From assembly GCA_024401855.1 (NCBI GenBank), contig JAKSKH010000005.1, forward strand, positions 23,581 through 87,580: a stretch of 64,000 nucleotides of DNA. The letters are read 5' to 3'. Positions 16,997-24,933 of this stretch are shown one piece after another. The notes beneath the pieces are model-generated. The model saw nothing but the letters and a program-made list of their open reading frames with translations. It searched no databases and was not told the DNA's origin. Numbering within the stretch: the first letter of the stretch is position 1; each line of letters opens with the position of its first letter. The translations under genes were made by a program, and so were the position numbers. The stretch comes from Bacteroidales bacterium. GTDB lineage: Bacteria > Bacteroidota > Bacteroidia > Bacteroidales > UBA932.

Positions 16997-18694
16997 ATGA
17001 AAAAACATTATATCTATATTGTCCTGGCAGTTCTCTGCCTTGCTGCCGGTATTTCCAATGCACAGGATGCAAGACACCGCACAGTGACTACAATCGTTGC
17101 CGACGCCCTGGCGCAGATGCCCGTTCAGAACGAGGCTGATTTCACAGCCGAATTCAAGGACCTTGCAGACAGCGCTCCCGAATCGGTGGCTATACTCACA
17201 GGCATGCTCAGGCCGGCCAAAGACACCTGCAACGCCCTTATGGAATATGCCATAGCGGGACTTGTGCGCTACGCCACGAGACCCGAAAACGCAAAATGCC
17301 TTTCCGCAGTGAAAGAAGGCTTCGTCAAGGCCATCACCAACGCCAACGACATCTACAATCTTCAGTTCCTCACATCGCAGTACAGGCTCCTCTGCCCGGA
17401 GAACTCTCCCGCAGTTTCAGAAAAAGCCGTCAACGTGCAGGAAAATCTGACGAAATATGCCCAACTCATAAAGAGTCCCAAGGACAACGAACGCTGCCAG
17501 GCGCTGTGGCTTCTTGCCGAGGCCGAGGGAGCGAAATGCGAGCCCGAGCTTCTCAAGGCGCTTTCCGACCCTTCCGGAGCCTGCCGTGCCAACGCCCTCA
17601 TAATTGCATCGCAGTATATTGGAGAGTCCTTCGCAGCCAAGGCCGCCACAAAATTCAACAAGCTTACGAATGATGCCAAGGCCGACGTCCTAAACTATAT
17701 AGGAGAGAACGGCATTGCTTCCCAGCAGGGTCTGGTGCTCAAGAACCTCAAGGCCAAGGGCAAGCTGGGCGCAACAGCCATAGAGGCCGCCAGCAAGCTT
17801 GCAACTCCCTCCTGCGCCACCGCTCTTGCTTCTCTTCTCAAGAACAAGGACCTGAAAGACAAGGCCCTTGAGGCGCTTGCCTGTTTCCATGGAACAATCC
17901 CCGAAAGCATCGCTTCCGTAGTGAAGGGCAGGCGTGCAGAGTCATTCAAACTCCCCGAAGGAGACAATGAGGAGAAGGAATACGACAAGATATACGCTAA
18001 GGCCGCCGAAGCCGCAAAGAAGGAAGTGAAGACCGAGGTCAACGCGCTCACCGACGAAGAGAAGGAGCAGGGATTCGAACTCCTCTTCGATGGAACAAGC
18101 ATGGACAAATGGACTGGAAATCTCATAGGTTATACTCCTGTTGACGGAACGATATATGTTTCTGCAAAATACGGCAATGAGAGCAATCTGTACACGAAGA
18201 AGGAATATCGTGATTTCATTTTCCGTTTCGAATTCTGCTTCATGAAAGAAGGTGTCAACAATGGGGTGGGTGTCAGGACCCCTATGGGAGTTGACGCGGC
18301 ATACGACGGAATGTGCGAAGTTCAGATTCTCGACCACGACGCACCCATATACAAAGACCTCCGCGAGTATCAGGTACACGGCTCCGTTTATGGAGTCATC
18401 CCCGCAAAACGCATAGTACACAAGCCTCTCGGGCAGTGGGAGTGCGAGGAAATCCGCGTTCAGGGCGACCACATCACAGTTACGGTAAACGGAGAGGTGA
18501 TTGTTGACGGAAACATACGCGAAGCCTGCCAGGGTCACAACGTAGCTCCGGACGGAAGCGACGAAAACCCTTACACCGTCGATCACCGCAACCACCCCGG
18601 AATGTTCAACGAGAGAGGTCATATAGGCTTCCTCGGGCACGGTGAAGGCGTCAAGTTCAAGAACATCAGAGTACTCGACCTTGAAAAGAAATAA
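16997..18694 (+). CDS. Exported alpha-solenoid (HEAT-like) protein with C-terminal DUF1080 3-keto-glycoside hydrolase domain
   Basis: 565 residues. A signal peptide ends near residue 22 (SNA before QDAR). Residues about 30-340 are alanine- and lysine-rich helices in pairs (LLKALSDPSGACRANALIIA, ALASLLKNKDLKDKALEAL), typical of HEAT-like repeats that bind partners. Residues about 360-562 are DUF1080: EQGFELLFDGTSMDKWTGN, CEVQILDHDAPIY, VTVNGEVIVDG and the closing GHIGFLGHGEGVKFKNIRV. By family it hydrolyses or hydrates 3-keto-glycosides in the periplasm. It follows the Gfo/Idh gene by 12 bp and its stop overlaps the cutC start by 1 bp (TAATG). Confidence 0.85.
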   Translation: MKKHYIYIVLAVLCLAAGISNAQDARHRTVTTIVADALAQMPVQNEADFTAEFKDLADSAPESVAILTGMLRPAKDTCNALMEYAIAGLVRYATRPENAKCLSAVKEGFVKAITNANDIYNLQFLTSQYRLLCPENSPAVSEKAVNVQENLTKYAQLIKSPKDNERCQALWLLAEAEGAKCEPELLKALSDPSGACRANALIIASQYIGESFAAKAATKFNKLTNDAKADVLNYIGENGIASQQGLVLKNLKAKGKLGATAIEAASKLATPSCATALASLLKNKDLKDKALEALACFHGTIPESIASVVKGRRAESFKLPEGDNEEKEYDKIYAKAAEAAKKEVKTEVNALTDEEKEQGFELLFDGTSMDKWTGNLIGYTPVDGTIYVSAKYGNESNLYTKKEYRDFIFRFEFCFMKEGVNNGVGVRTPMGVDAAYDGMCEVQILDHDAPIYKDLREYQVHGSVYGVIPAKRIVHKPLGQWECEEIRVQGDHITVTVNGEVIVDGNIREACQGHNVAPDGSDENPYTVDHRNHPGMFNERGHIGFLGHGEGVKFKNIRVLDLEKK

Positions 18695-19347
18695 TGCTGC
18701 TTGAACGCTGTTGTACAAAAGCCTCCGAAGTTGCGGAGGCTTTTGAGTTTGGTGCCGGCAGGGTCGAACTCTGCGAGCGGCTGGGAATAGGCGGTGTCAC
18801 TCCATCTGCGGAAAACATAGCCGCTTCCGTTGCCGTTGGAATCCCTGTGAACGTGCTGATAAGGCCTCGCGGAGGCAGTTTCGTATATTCGGAACAGGAA
18901 ATTCTTGAAATGCTGTCAGGCATCAGGCTATGCCGGGAACTCGGAGCCAACGGAATTGTAACAGGCGCGCTGAACCCCGACGGAAGCATCTGCGTAGAAA
19001 CGATGAGAAGGCTGATGGCGGAAGCCCGGGAAGGGGAACGCAGATTGGAAGTTACCTTTCACCGGGCTTTCGACGAATGCCGCAACCCTCTGGACAGTAT
19101 GGAAAGGATAATAAGCCTCGGCTGCGACAGGATACTCACCTCCGGCCAGGAGCCCACCGCCCCGGAAGGTTGCAGGCTCATTGCCTCTCTGGTAAGAGAA
19201 AGCGCAGGCAGGATTATCATAATGCCCGGAAGCGGAGTCACCCCCGAAAACCTGGAATGGCTGGCAGCCCGCACCGGAGCCACGGAATTCCACGGCACTA
19301 AGCTCTGCCGGAAATCCGGTCCGGCCTCAGGCCCTGTTGCTTACTGA
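18694..19347 (+). CDS. cutC: CutC family TIM-barrel protein
   Basis: 217 residues, slightly shorter than the usual 240-250. The family pattern is clear: an N-terminal AGRVELCERLGIGGVTPS, then VNVLIRPRGGSFVYSE, GANGIVTGAL, VTFHRAFDECRNP and ILTSGQEPTAPEG. CutC has been linked to copper homeostasis, but its catalytic role is unproven. There is no signal peptide, so it is cytoplasmic. Start chosen because the ATG overlaps the preceding TAA by 1 bp and the conserved N-terminus begins at once. It is the third gene of an operon with a Gfo/Idh enzyme and a DUF1080 enzyme, which hints at a sugar-related job. Its 3' end overlaps the convergent adhesin gene by 7 bp. Confidence 0.9.
   Translation: MLLERCCTKASEVAEAFEFGAGRVELCERLGIGGVTPSAENIAASVAVGIPVNVLIRPRGGSFVYSEQEILEMLSGIRLCRELGANGIVTGALNPDGSICVETMRRLMAEAREGERRLEVTFHRAFDECRNPLDSMERIISLGCDRILTSGQEPTAPEGCRLIASLVRESAGRIIIMPGSGVTPENLEWLAARTGATEFHGTKLCRKSGPASGPVAY
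18717..18744. terminator. Terminator-like hairpin inside the start of cutC
   Basis: AAAAGCCTCCG (18717-18727) and CGGAGGCTTTT (18734-18744) form a perfect 11-bp stem with a 6-nt loop AAGTTG: A-run, GC stem, T-run, the shape of an intrinsic terminator. It lies 23 bp after the DUF1080 stop and inside cutC codons 8-17, so it could attenuate cutC. The T-run is only four bases before GAG, so it may be leaky. Confidence 0.45.
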
Positions 19348-22300
19348 TTCTTGACCCACTGGGCGTAGAGCGAGATGTCGGCAGTGATGTTCATCACCGC
19401 ACCGCTACCGTTCAACTGATAACTTGTACCGGTTCCGTCACGCTTGGTGTTCCAATGTGAGATGTGGTAGAACTCCTTCTCAAAAGCCAAAGCCGCTTCT
19501 GTAGGATGCAGAGGAGAGTTGGTGGATGTAATCACACGCTGCTCGTCATAAGGCTCGGGATCCACGCCGTTGTTTGCGTAGAACTTTATGGTATTGTACT
19601 TGACGTCAACCTGAGGCGTCTGGCCGGGGATGTTCTTTCCCACAAGGTCCACGGCACCTCCGTCGTTGCGGATATCCTCGTTCTTCACGAATGCGGATAC
19701 GTTGCCCTTGACCGTTCCGGAGTTGATGACAATGTTTGACCCTGTTCCCTGGACCGCCATACCGCCACCGCTGAGGGCCGCGGAGTTGTACTGGATGTCG
19801 GGGTCGGTATAGACTCCTCCCACGTTGCCTATTGTAATCAGCGCCTTCTTGGCTGAGCCTTCCATATCCACACACAGTCCGCCTCCGTTACGGTCGGCCG
19901 CATTGTACTGAACCTTTCCGCCTAGAATGTCAACGCTTACGTCCTTGTCGACGGAACGGACATAGATTCCTCCTCCGTTTCCTCCGTAATAGGTATCTCC
20001 CACCATTGTGAGACTGCAGTCGGCCGCATTGTTGAGTATCTCTCCATTACCGTTCTTGGGCATGATAAAGTTACCTCCTGATACATATACCCCACCGCCG
20101 TTGCCGTTGGCCGCAATATTGTGTTTTATCTGTCCTCCGCTCACAGTGGCGTTGCCGCCCTTGATATACACTGCGCCTCCGTCTTCACGACCTATACAGT
20201 CGGAAATGTAACCGCCGGAAATCGAGAATGTGCCACCGTCCATATAGACCGCCCCGCCCTGCTTGGCGGAACAGTTCATTATGGAACCGCCTTCAATGCT
20301 GCAATCTCCTGTCTCGATATATACCGCTCCTCCGTAAGGCCGAACTTTGGCGTATTCGGTGTCCGAGGTATTGCTGCCCATAATAGAACCTCCGGTCATC
20401 TTGAATTTGGGGTCTGATGCAGTGCCCTTTGCCATAATGAACTGCGCGTTGGTCGTTCCTCCGATAATCCGGATGTCGGCAGAGCCTATCCTGCCCGTAA
20501 GATTCCTTTCATCCACAAGGCCTCCACCTACAGACCCGGCGTACAGCATTCCTCCCTTGAGAATCACTTCCGCAGAGCCGCCGTCTCCGTCAATCATTCC
20601 CGAGCGCCCGCCTCCGATGGCGTTGGTGGCTGGAACTGAAAAGTCGCCGATTGTCCCTGCAAGACTCTTTGCCACAACATTGCCGCCGGTCATCTCAAAG
20701 ACGCACTTGCCCGCACCGTGGCGACCTGCGGAACCTCCGCCTATGGCAGGACCTCCGACACTGCATGCATAAACGTTTCCGCCGTTGATCTTTACATCGC
20801 AGGATCCAGCATCGGCCGGGATATATTTTCCTTCTTCAATGTATGCGCCCAAAGTGCTGCCTCCGCCTATCGCAGGGGGAGCGATAACGGTCAGCTCGTT
20901 GTCATAAGTGCCAAGAACACCGAAACTGTAGGCATAGACGGTGCCTCCGTTGATGGTGACAACTCCCCTTCCTCCTTCGCTCTCCCATCCTCCACCTCCT
21001 CCGATTGCAGAGCAGGTATTGTTCGACACAGCTGTAAGTACGCCGCCGTTTATCGTGATTTCACTCCAGCTGTTCACACCTCCAATCAGGGACAACAGGG
21101 ACTTGTTGCCCGATTTCCACCAGGAACCTTCATACTTGGGCGCACCTACATAAACAATGCCGCCGTCGAAATACAGGTCCTTGACCTGCCTGTGATACTT
21201 TCCGCGATCGTCATCGTATTCTTCTTCCTTTCCGCTACCGCCCGCGTTGTTGGCCGCACCTATCAGGGTGAGAGCCTTGCATGTTTTGAACGGCGTTCCG
21301 GACTCCGTGGCCTTGTCCGTTCTGGGAGTAACGGTAAGAGTTCCCTTGGCGACTCCGTCACCGTCTGCGCTCGTGATTTTGAGGTAACTGTCCGTAGTGA
21401 CATCCAGAGGCTTCCTGTAATGGATTCTGGTAACCATATTGTTGTTCTTCAGTCGGAGAGTCACTTTTTCAGAGAAATAATTCTTGAATCCGGAACCGTC
21501 GTGCCCGATCGAAATCATTCCTGTATCGTCAATGCCAGAATCAACTGTGCCATCGCGGAGAAATATTCTGTCAACGGTTATATCGAATACGGAAGAGCCG
21601 CTTGAAGGACCGCAAATGTAAAGCCTGTTTCCGGAACCGTAGTTCTGGTCGCCGTTTCTCCAGTTGTCATATACTTCATACGGACTTGTATTGTTTGTAA
21701 TATATTTGCCCCAGTCCGGAATGCTGGCATATTCCCCTCCTTTCTTATGAGTCTTTCCGAATATGTCGGCCTCGTACACCGGAATTCTCGGCGCTTGTCC
21801 ACTATCCCAGGCACTCTGGGATATATAGCCGGTGTTTTTTGTCAAAGCTTCCTCACAATAGGCCAATGCGTCATGGCCAGTGTCGGTCACTGACTGGTAT
21901 ATGTAATACCTGTTGTTGTCGCTGTGAGCACCTGAGACTGTTTTGTCACTCCTTGTTCCATTCCCGACGTTGATTTTTCCCGAATATCCGCTGGCTGTGA
22001 TTTTGACATCTCCCAGAGCAATGTCGAAATAGATGTAATTGATTGGCTTTTCCTTGTCTTTAAGCGTGTAAATCACCTTCTTGCCCGGTTCCCATTTCTG
22101 GCCGGAGAGCGAAGCGCTGATGGTGTGGTCGCTTCCGTCGTTGTAGGTCAGGGAAATGGTGGCATCAGAGCCCAGGGTCTGAGGAATCATCAGGAGCAGG
22201 CTGTCTGTGTGGGCCACGCTATAATCGCTTTTGCCGGACAGCTCTGACCAGGTGCCGTCAAGACTGAGACGGCCTGTACTCTTGATATTGGAAATCTTAA

Positions 22301-22940
22301 CACTCTTGAGCGTTGCGTTGTCGATAGCGAGACTGAAACGCACGGCGGTCATTGCATGCTTGAACTGCAGAGGAACAGACTCACGGTTGGTGTTTGGAAT
22401 TTCTCCGGATACAGAATAGAGGATGTCACACTGTTCCTTGTTATCTGTAGGCACGGTAAATGAAAGATATGGCACCCCTCCGACATCCGCTCCGGAAGTG
22501 GTGAATTTGCCATAGGGCTCATAAGCATAGAAACGGACTATGTTCTTGTCGCAATTTCTCCAGAGAACTCTCGATACCGGAGTTATGTTTCCGTTTTCGA
22601 TGGTGCACTCCATATTGCACATTACAACCGGCTTATCCGAGCCGCTCATTGAAGAAGAGTAATTGTATCCGAAAACTCCCGCCTTTCCGGAGATGGTTTC
22701 CTTCAGTTTGGCTTTGGTTTCTGCCTTTTGAGAATCGTCGGCATATTCCCAGTCGGTTATCGTGCATGTTATCTCGTTCTCCATCTGGGTTTTGGTTTCA
22801 ACCGCACCGGAAGCGACCACGCCGTCACCGGAAGAAAAGCGTATCCACTCCGTCTCCACCGGAGATTCCAACTCCTTGATTTTGCTGCAGGAAATAAAGG
22901 AAACTGATATTGCCGCAAATAGTATGATATATCTTTTCAT
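19341..22940 (-). CDS. Large surface adhesin: fimbrillin-like lipoprotein N-terminus, glycine-rich beta-helix repeats, InlB-type B repeat
   Basis: 1199 residues. A lipoprotein signal (FISC, lipid cysteine at 18) is followed by a TK site (residues 49-50) and a Mfa/fimbrillin-like domain to about residue 330, with the FKHAMTAVRFSLAIDN and LLLMIPQTL pattern. Residues about 560-840 contain repeats of the INGGTVYA...AIGGG kind; about 870-1090 contain GGAVYhxGG repeats like polymorphic outer-membrane protein repeats, predicted right-handed beta-helix. Residues about 1110-1196 are a Listeria-Bacteroides InlB B repeat (HWNTKRDGTGTSY, ITADISLYAQW). It is the last gene of the fimbrillin operon (stop and start adjacent to its neighbour), so it may be the pilus-tip adhesin. 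The role is inferred. Confidence 0.82.
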   Translation of the reverse strand: MKRYIILFAAISVSFISCSKIKELESPVETEWIRFSSGDGVVASGAVETKTQMENEITCTITDWEYADDSQKAETKAKLKETISGKAGVFGYNYSSSMSGSDKPVVMCNMECTIENGNITPVSRVLWRNCDKNIVRFYAYEPYGKFTTSGADVGGVPYLSFTVPTDNKEQCDILYSVSGEIPNTNRESVPLQFKHAMTAVRFSLAIDNATLKSVKISNIKSTGRLSLDGTWSELSGKSDYSVAHTDSLLLMIPQTLGSDATISLTYNDGSDHTISASLSGQKWEPGKKVIYTLKDKEKPINYIYFDIALGDVKITASGYSGKINVGNGTRSDKTVSGAHSDNNRYYIYQSVTDTGHDALAYCEEALTKNTGYISQSAWDSGQAPRIPVYEADIFGKTHKKGGEYASIPDWGKYITNNTSPYEVYDNWRNGDQNYGSGNRLYICGPSSGSSVFDITVDRIFLRDGTVDSGIDDTGMISIGHDGSGFKNYFSEKVTLRLKNNNMVTRIHYRKPLDVTTDSYLKITSADGDGVAKGTLTVTPRTDKATESGTPFKTCKALTLIGAANNAGGSGKEEEYDDDRGKYHRQVKDLYFDGGIVYVGAPKYEGSWWKSGNKSLLSLIGGVNSWSEITINGGVLTAVSNNTCSAIGGGGGWESEGGRGVVTINGGTVYAYSFGVLGTYDNELTVIAPPAIGGGSTLGAYIEEGKYIPADAGSCDVKINGGNVYACSVGGPAIGGGSAGRHGAGKCVFEMTGGNVVAKSLAGTIGDFSVPATNAIGGGRSGMIDGDGGSAEVILKGGMLYAGSVGGGLVDERNLTGRIGSADIRIIGGTTNAQFIMAKGTASDPKFKMTGGSIMGSNTSDTEYAKVRPYGGAVYIETGDCSIEGGSIMNCSAKQGGAVYMDGGTFSISGGYISDCIGREDGGAVYIKGGNATVSGGQIKHNIAANGNGGGVYVSGGNFIMPKNGNGEILNNAADCSLTMVGDTYYGGNGGGIYVRSVDKDVSVDILGGKVQYNAADRNGGGLCVDMEGSAKKALITIGNVGGVYTDPDIQYNSAALSGGGMAVQGTGSNIVINSGTVKGNVSAFVKNEDIRNDGGAVDLVGKNIPGQTPQVDVKYNTIKFYANNGVDPEPYDEQRVITSTNSPLHPTEAALAFEKEFYHISHWNTKRDGTGTSYQLNGSGAVMNITADISLYAQWVKNQ
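19650..21060 (-). repeat. Degenerate protein-coding tandem repeats of the adhesin
   Basis: The segment encodes two successive sets of degenerate repeats, roughly 20-45 residues per unit. The downstream part (coding order first) is rich in AIGGG and INGGxVYA; the rest in GGAVYIxGG. At the DNA level this appears on the plus strand as recurrent cctccg / ccgcc tracts. Unit boundaries are approximate. Confidence 0.6.
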
Positions 22941-23906
22941 TTATTTTTTAAGTTCAAGAGTTCTTACTTCTTCCTCCCAGTTTGAGAGTGTGGCTGTGAA
23001 ATCGATGGACGGCAGAGTCTGGAAATACAGGGTAAGCACGAAAACCTGTCCGCTGGCGTTGCCGGTGAAAGGCTTTCCGTCGTTGTCGGTAAGGCTGACT
23101 TCGATGCCGGTCTTGTAGTGATTCTCACACTCTATGTCCACAGTGTACTTGCCGTTGGTGGTAGGCGAAACGAGAATACTGCCGAATTCGGTGGATGTGG
23201 TAGGTATGATTTCACCTTCGGATTCATAGGCAATGATATCCGTAATGTCCGAGTATTCGACTGCATCGGTGTCGAAGCTTATCTTTGCCTTACTTTCCGA
23301 TTTGACACTGATTTTCTTTATCTTTCCCCAAGTGTCGCCGGTGGCGAGTTCACGGCCGTAGACCCTGACCTTGATCCAGGTCAGTTTGTGTTTGTAAATC
23401 TGGCGCGTCTTGCTCAGCGAGTTGTCGTCGCTGCCCTCTTTCTGATTGGCATACATCAGGTCGGTCTTGCCGTCGATGGCGGCAGTTGCACTCTTGCCGT
23501 CGGCAGCAGCAGCCCATTTGCCCTGAGGATAAAGTCCCACACAATATACTTTCCCGTGAGAAGGTGGATAATGTATGAAATGTTTTCCGTCGTAAGGCTG
23601 GGGAACCGTTATTGTGGGACCATAATAAATGATTTTCGTATGGACATCGATGGATGAATAGTCAACACTGGCCTCCTGTTTCCCGACAAACGTATTCTTG
23701 GTTGTCGAGAACCAGATATCCGCCTCCAGGGGATTGCTTGCAGACGGAATAGAATCCACGTAAGCCTCGGCTACCGCAGCCGACTTGGTCGCGTTGTCAA
23801 ATCCAACCCTGAGTCCGACGGGCTCATCGGAAGACGACTCAGTAGAACAGGCCGCAAACAGAAGAGGAAGAATGAACGATATGTATCTCAATTTCATAGT
23901 CTGCAT
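22941..23906 (-). CDS. Fimbrillin family lipoprotein
   Basis: 321 residues. The lipobox FAAC places the lipid cysteine at residue 20, and the TK signature (NATKSAAV) at 40-41. The rest has the two-sandwich fimbrillin pattern: an N-terminal domain with DIWFSTTKNTF and VGLYPQG, then IYKHKLTWIKVRVYGR and a C-terminal strand set ending TATLSNWEE, the usual W near the C-terminus of Bacteroidota fimbrillins. Such proteins are exported as lipoproteins, cleaved near the N-terminus and polymerised by donor-strand exchange. The stop is directly followed by the adhesin ATG; a second in-frame start lies at 23897. It may be a pilus subunit or anchor; the type is not decidable by eye. Confidence 0.78.
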   Translation of the reverse strand: MQTMKLRYISFILPLLFAACSTESSSDEPVGLRVGFDNATKSAAVAEAYVDSIPSASNPLEADIWFSTTKNTFVGKQEASVDYSSIDVHTKIIYYGPTITVPQPYDGKHFIHYPPSHGKVYCVGLYPQGKWAAAADGKSATAAIDGKTDLMYANQKEGSDDNSLSKTRQIYKHKLTWIKVRVYGRELATGDTWGKIKKISVKSESKAKISFDTDAVEYSDITDIIAYESEGEIIPTTSTEFGSILVSPTTNGKYTVDIECENHYKTGIEVSLTDNDGKPFTGNASGQVFVLTLYFQTLPSIDFTATLSNWEEEVRTLELKK

Positions 23907-23912
23907 CTTTAA

Positions 23913-24932
23913 TTATTCCACAATTGGCGCAACACCTATTCCTCCGTTCTTCCATTCGCTCACGCAGGCAGAAGCGGTTATATTGTCGCCAAGCTTGAAG
24001 CGAAGCGTAACGGTGAACTGCCTGCCCTCGGTGAGGCCGGAGAAGTCGGCATTGTTGGCGGCCTTCAGATTTATCGAGACATTGGTGTCGGGACGATACT
24101 CTGTTTCGATGTTTATGGTATATTCGTTTTCGCCGTCTGCCGCACCGGCATCCACGGCTGCACACAGGGTATAGGCTACTTCCTGGGGACTTGTGGTAAG
24201 TTCGATGAGTTGCTCAGCGAACTTTGTGTCTGTGAATACGCCTTTTGCAGTGCAATAGGTAGAGAATTCATTATTCACCTGATCGAACGCGCAGGTATTG
24301 TTACTGACGTTGATTTTGACCTGCTTGTTGCTTACGACCGTGATTTTCTTCAGTCTTCCCCAGGCCTCTATCGCTTCTTTGTCTGCAACCACATTGAAAC
24401 GCAGCCAAGTGAGCACATGACGGAACTCGAGCTGAAGATCCATTGACGAGTATTCAATGGTATTGCTGGTTTCCGATGCATACATGACATCTGTCTTGCC
24501 GTCGAACTCATATCTGGCAATGTTGTATACGGGTTCGCCTTCAACGGCCCAACCGGACTCCGACCTTGGACAGAAGCCCACGAAATACACGGGAGCCTTG
24601 TTTTCCGGGTAAAACAGCTGGTGGTCAAGAAGCTGTTTGGTACCGCTGGTGAAACAGGTGGAATTATGGTAGTCGATTTTGGTTGCTTCCGGCCCCGGCT
24701 CGGAAGTCTGTGAACCTTGATAACTTTTTGAAGTCGTAGAAGCCCAGATGGCCGCCGTTACGGGATTCTCCGCCGTAGGGACGTCAAGTTCGTAGGGGGC
24801 TTTGGTTTCACCTGTATCGTTCAACACCCTCGCGCAGAGAGTGATCTCCTTTGGACCGGTGCCGACAGCGGTCTGCTTCTGGCAGGACGCAAACACCGCG
24901 GCTATTGTAATTAAAACGAGGACCTTTTTCAT
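23913..24932 (-). CDS. Fimbrillin family lipoprotein
   Basis: 339 residues from the ATG at 24932, chosen because it sits 1 nt after the upstream stop and opens a standard lipoprotein signal (MKKVLVLITIAAVFASC, lipid cysteine 17); a longer TTG-started version adds only polar residues. TK at residues 43-44 (GETKAPYE). It is clearly related to the next gene downstream: both have a DIW/AIWASTTSKSYQGSQ segment, VYFVGFCPR, KTDVMYAS, LEFRHVLTWLRFNVV and a final VSEWKNGG. Probably a paralogous pilus subunit. The intergenic gap to the 321-residue gene is 6 bp. Confidence 0.78.
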   Translation of the reverse strand: MKKVLVLITIAAVFASCQKQTAVGTGPKEITLCARVLNDTGETKAPYELDVPTAENPVTAAIWASTTSKSYQGSQTSEPGPEATKIDYHNSTCFTSGTKQLLDHQLFYPENKAPVYFVGFCPRSESGWAVEGEPVYNIARYEFDGKTDVMYASETSNTIEYSSMDLQLEFRHVLTWLRFNVVADKEAIEAWGRLKKITVVSNKQVKINVSNNTCAFDQVNNEFSTYCTAKGVFTDTKFAEQLIELTTSPQEVAYTLCAAVDAGAADGENEYTINIETEYRPDTNVSINLKAANNADFSGLTEGRQFTVTLRFKLGDNITASACVSEWKNGGIGVAPIVE

Positions 24933-24933
24933 C

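Noticed and set aside
19650-21060. Regularly recurring cctccg/ccgcc tracts considered as CRISPR or DNA repeats
   Set aside because: Units are not identical, vary in length and stay in one reading frame as glycine-rich protein repeats.
20718-21605. Plus-strand open frame opposite the adhesin
   Set aside because: Arises from the biased glycine codons of the repeat region on the other strand.
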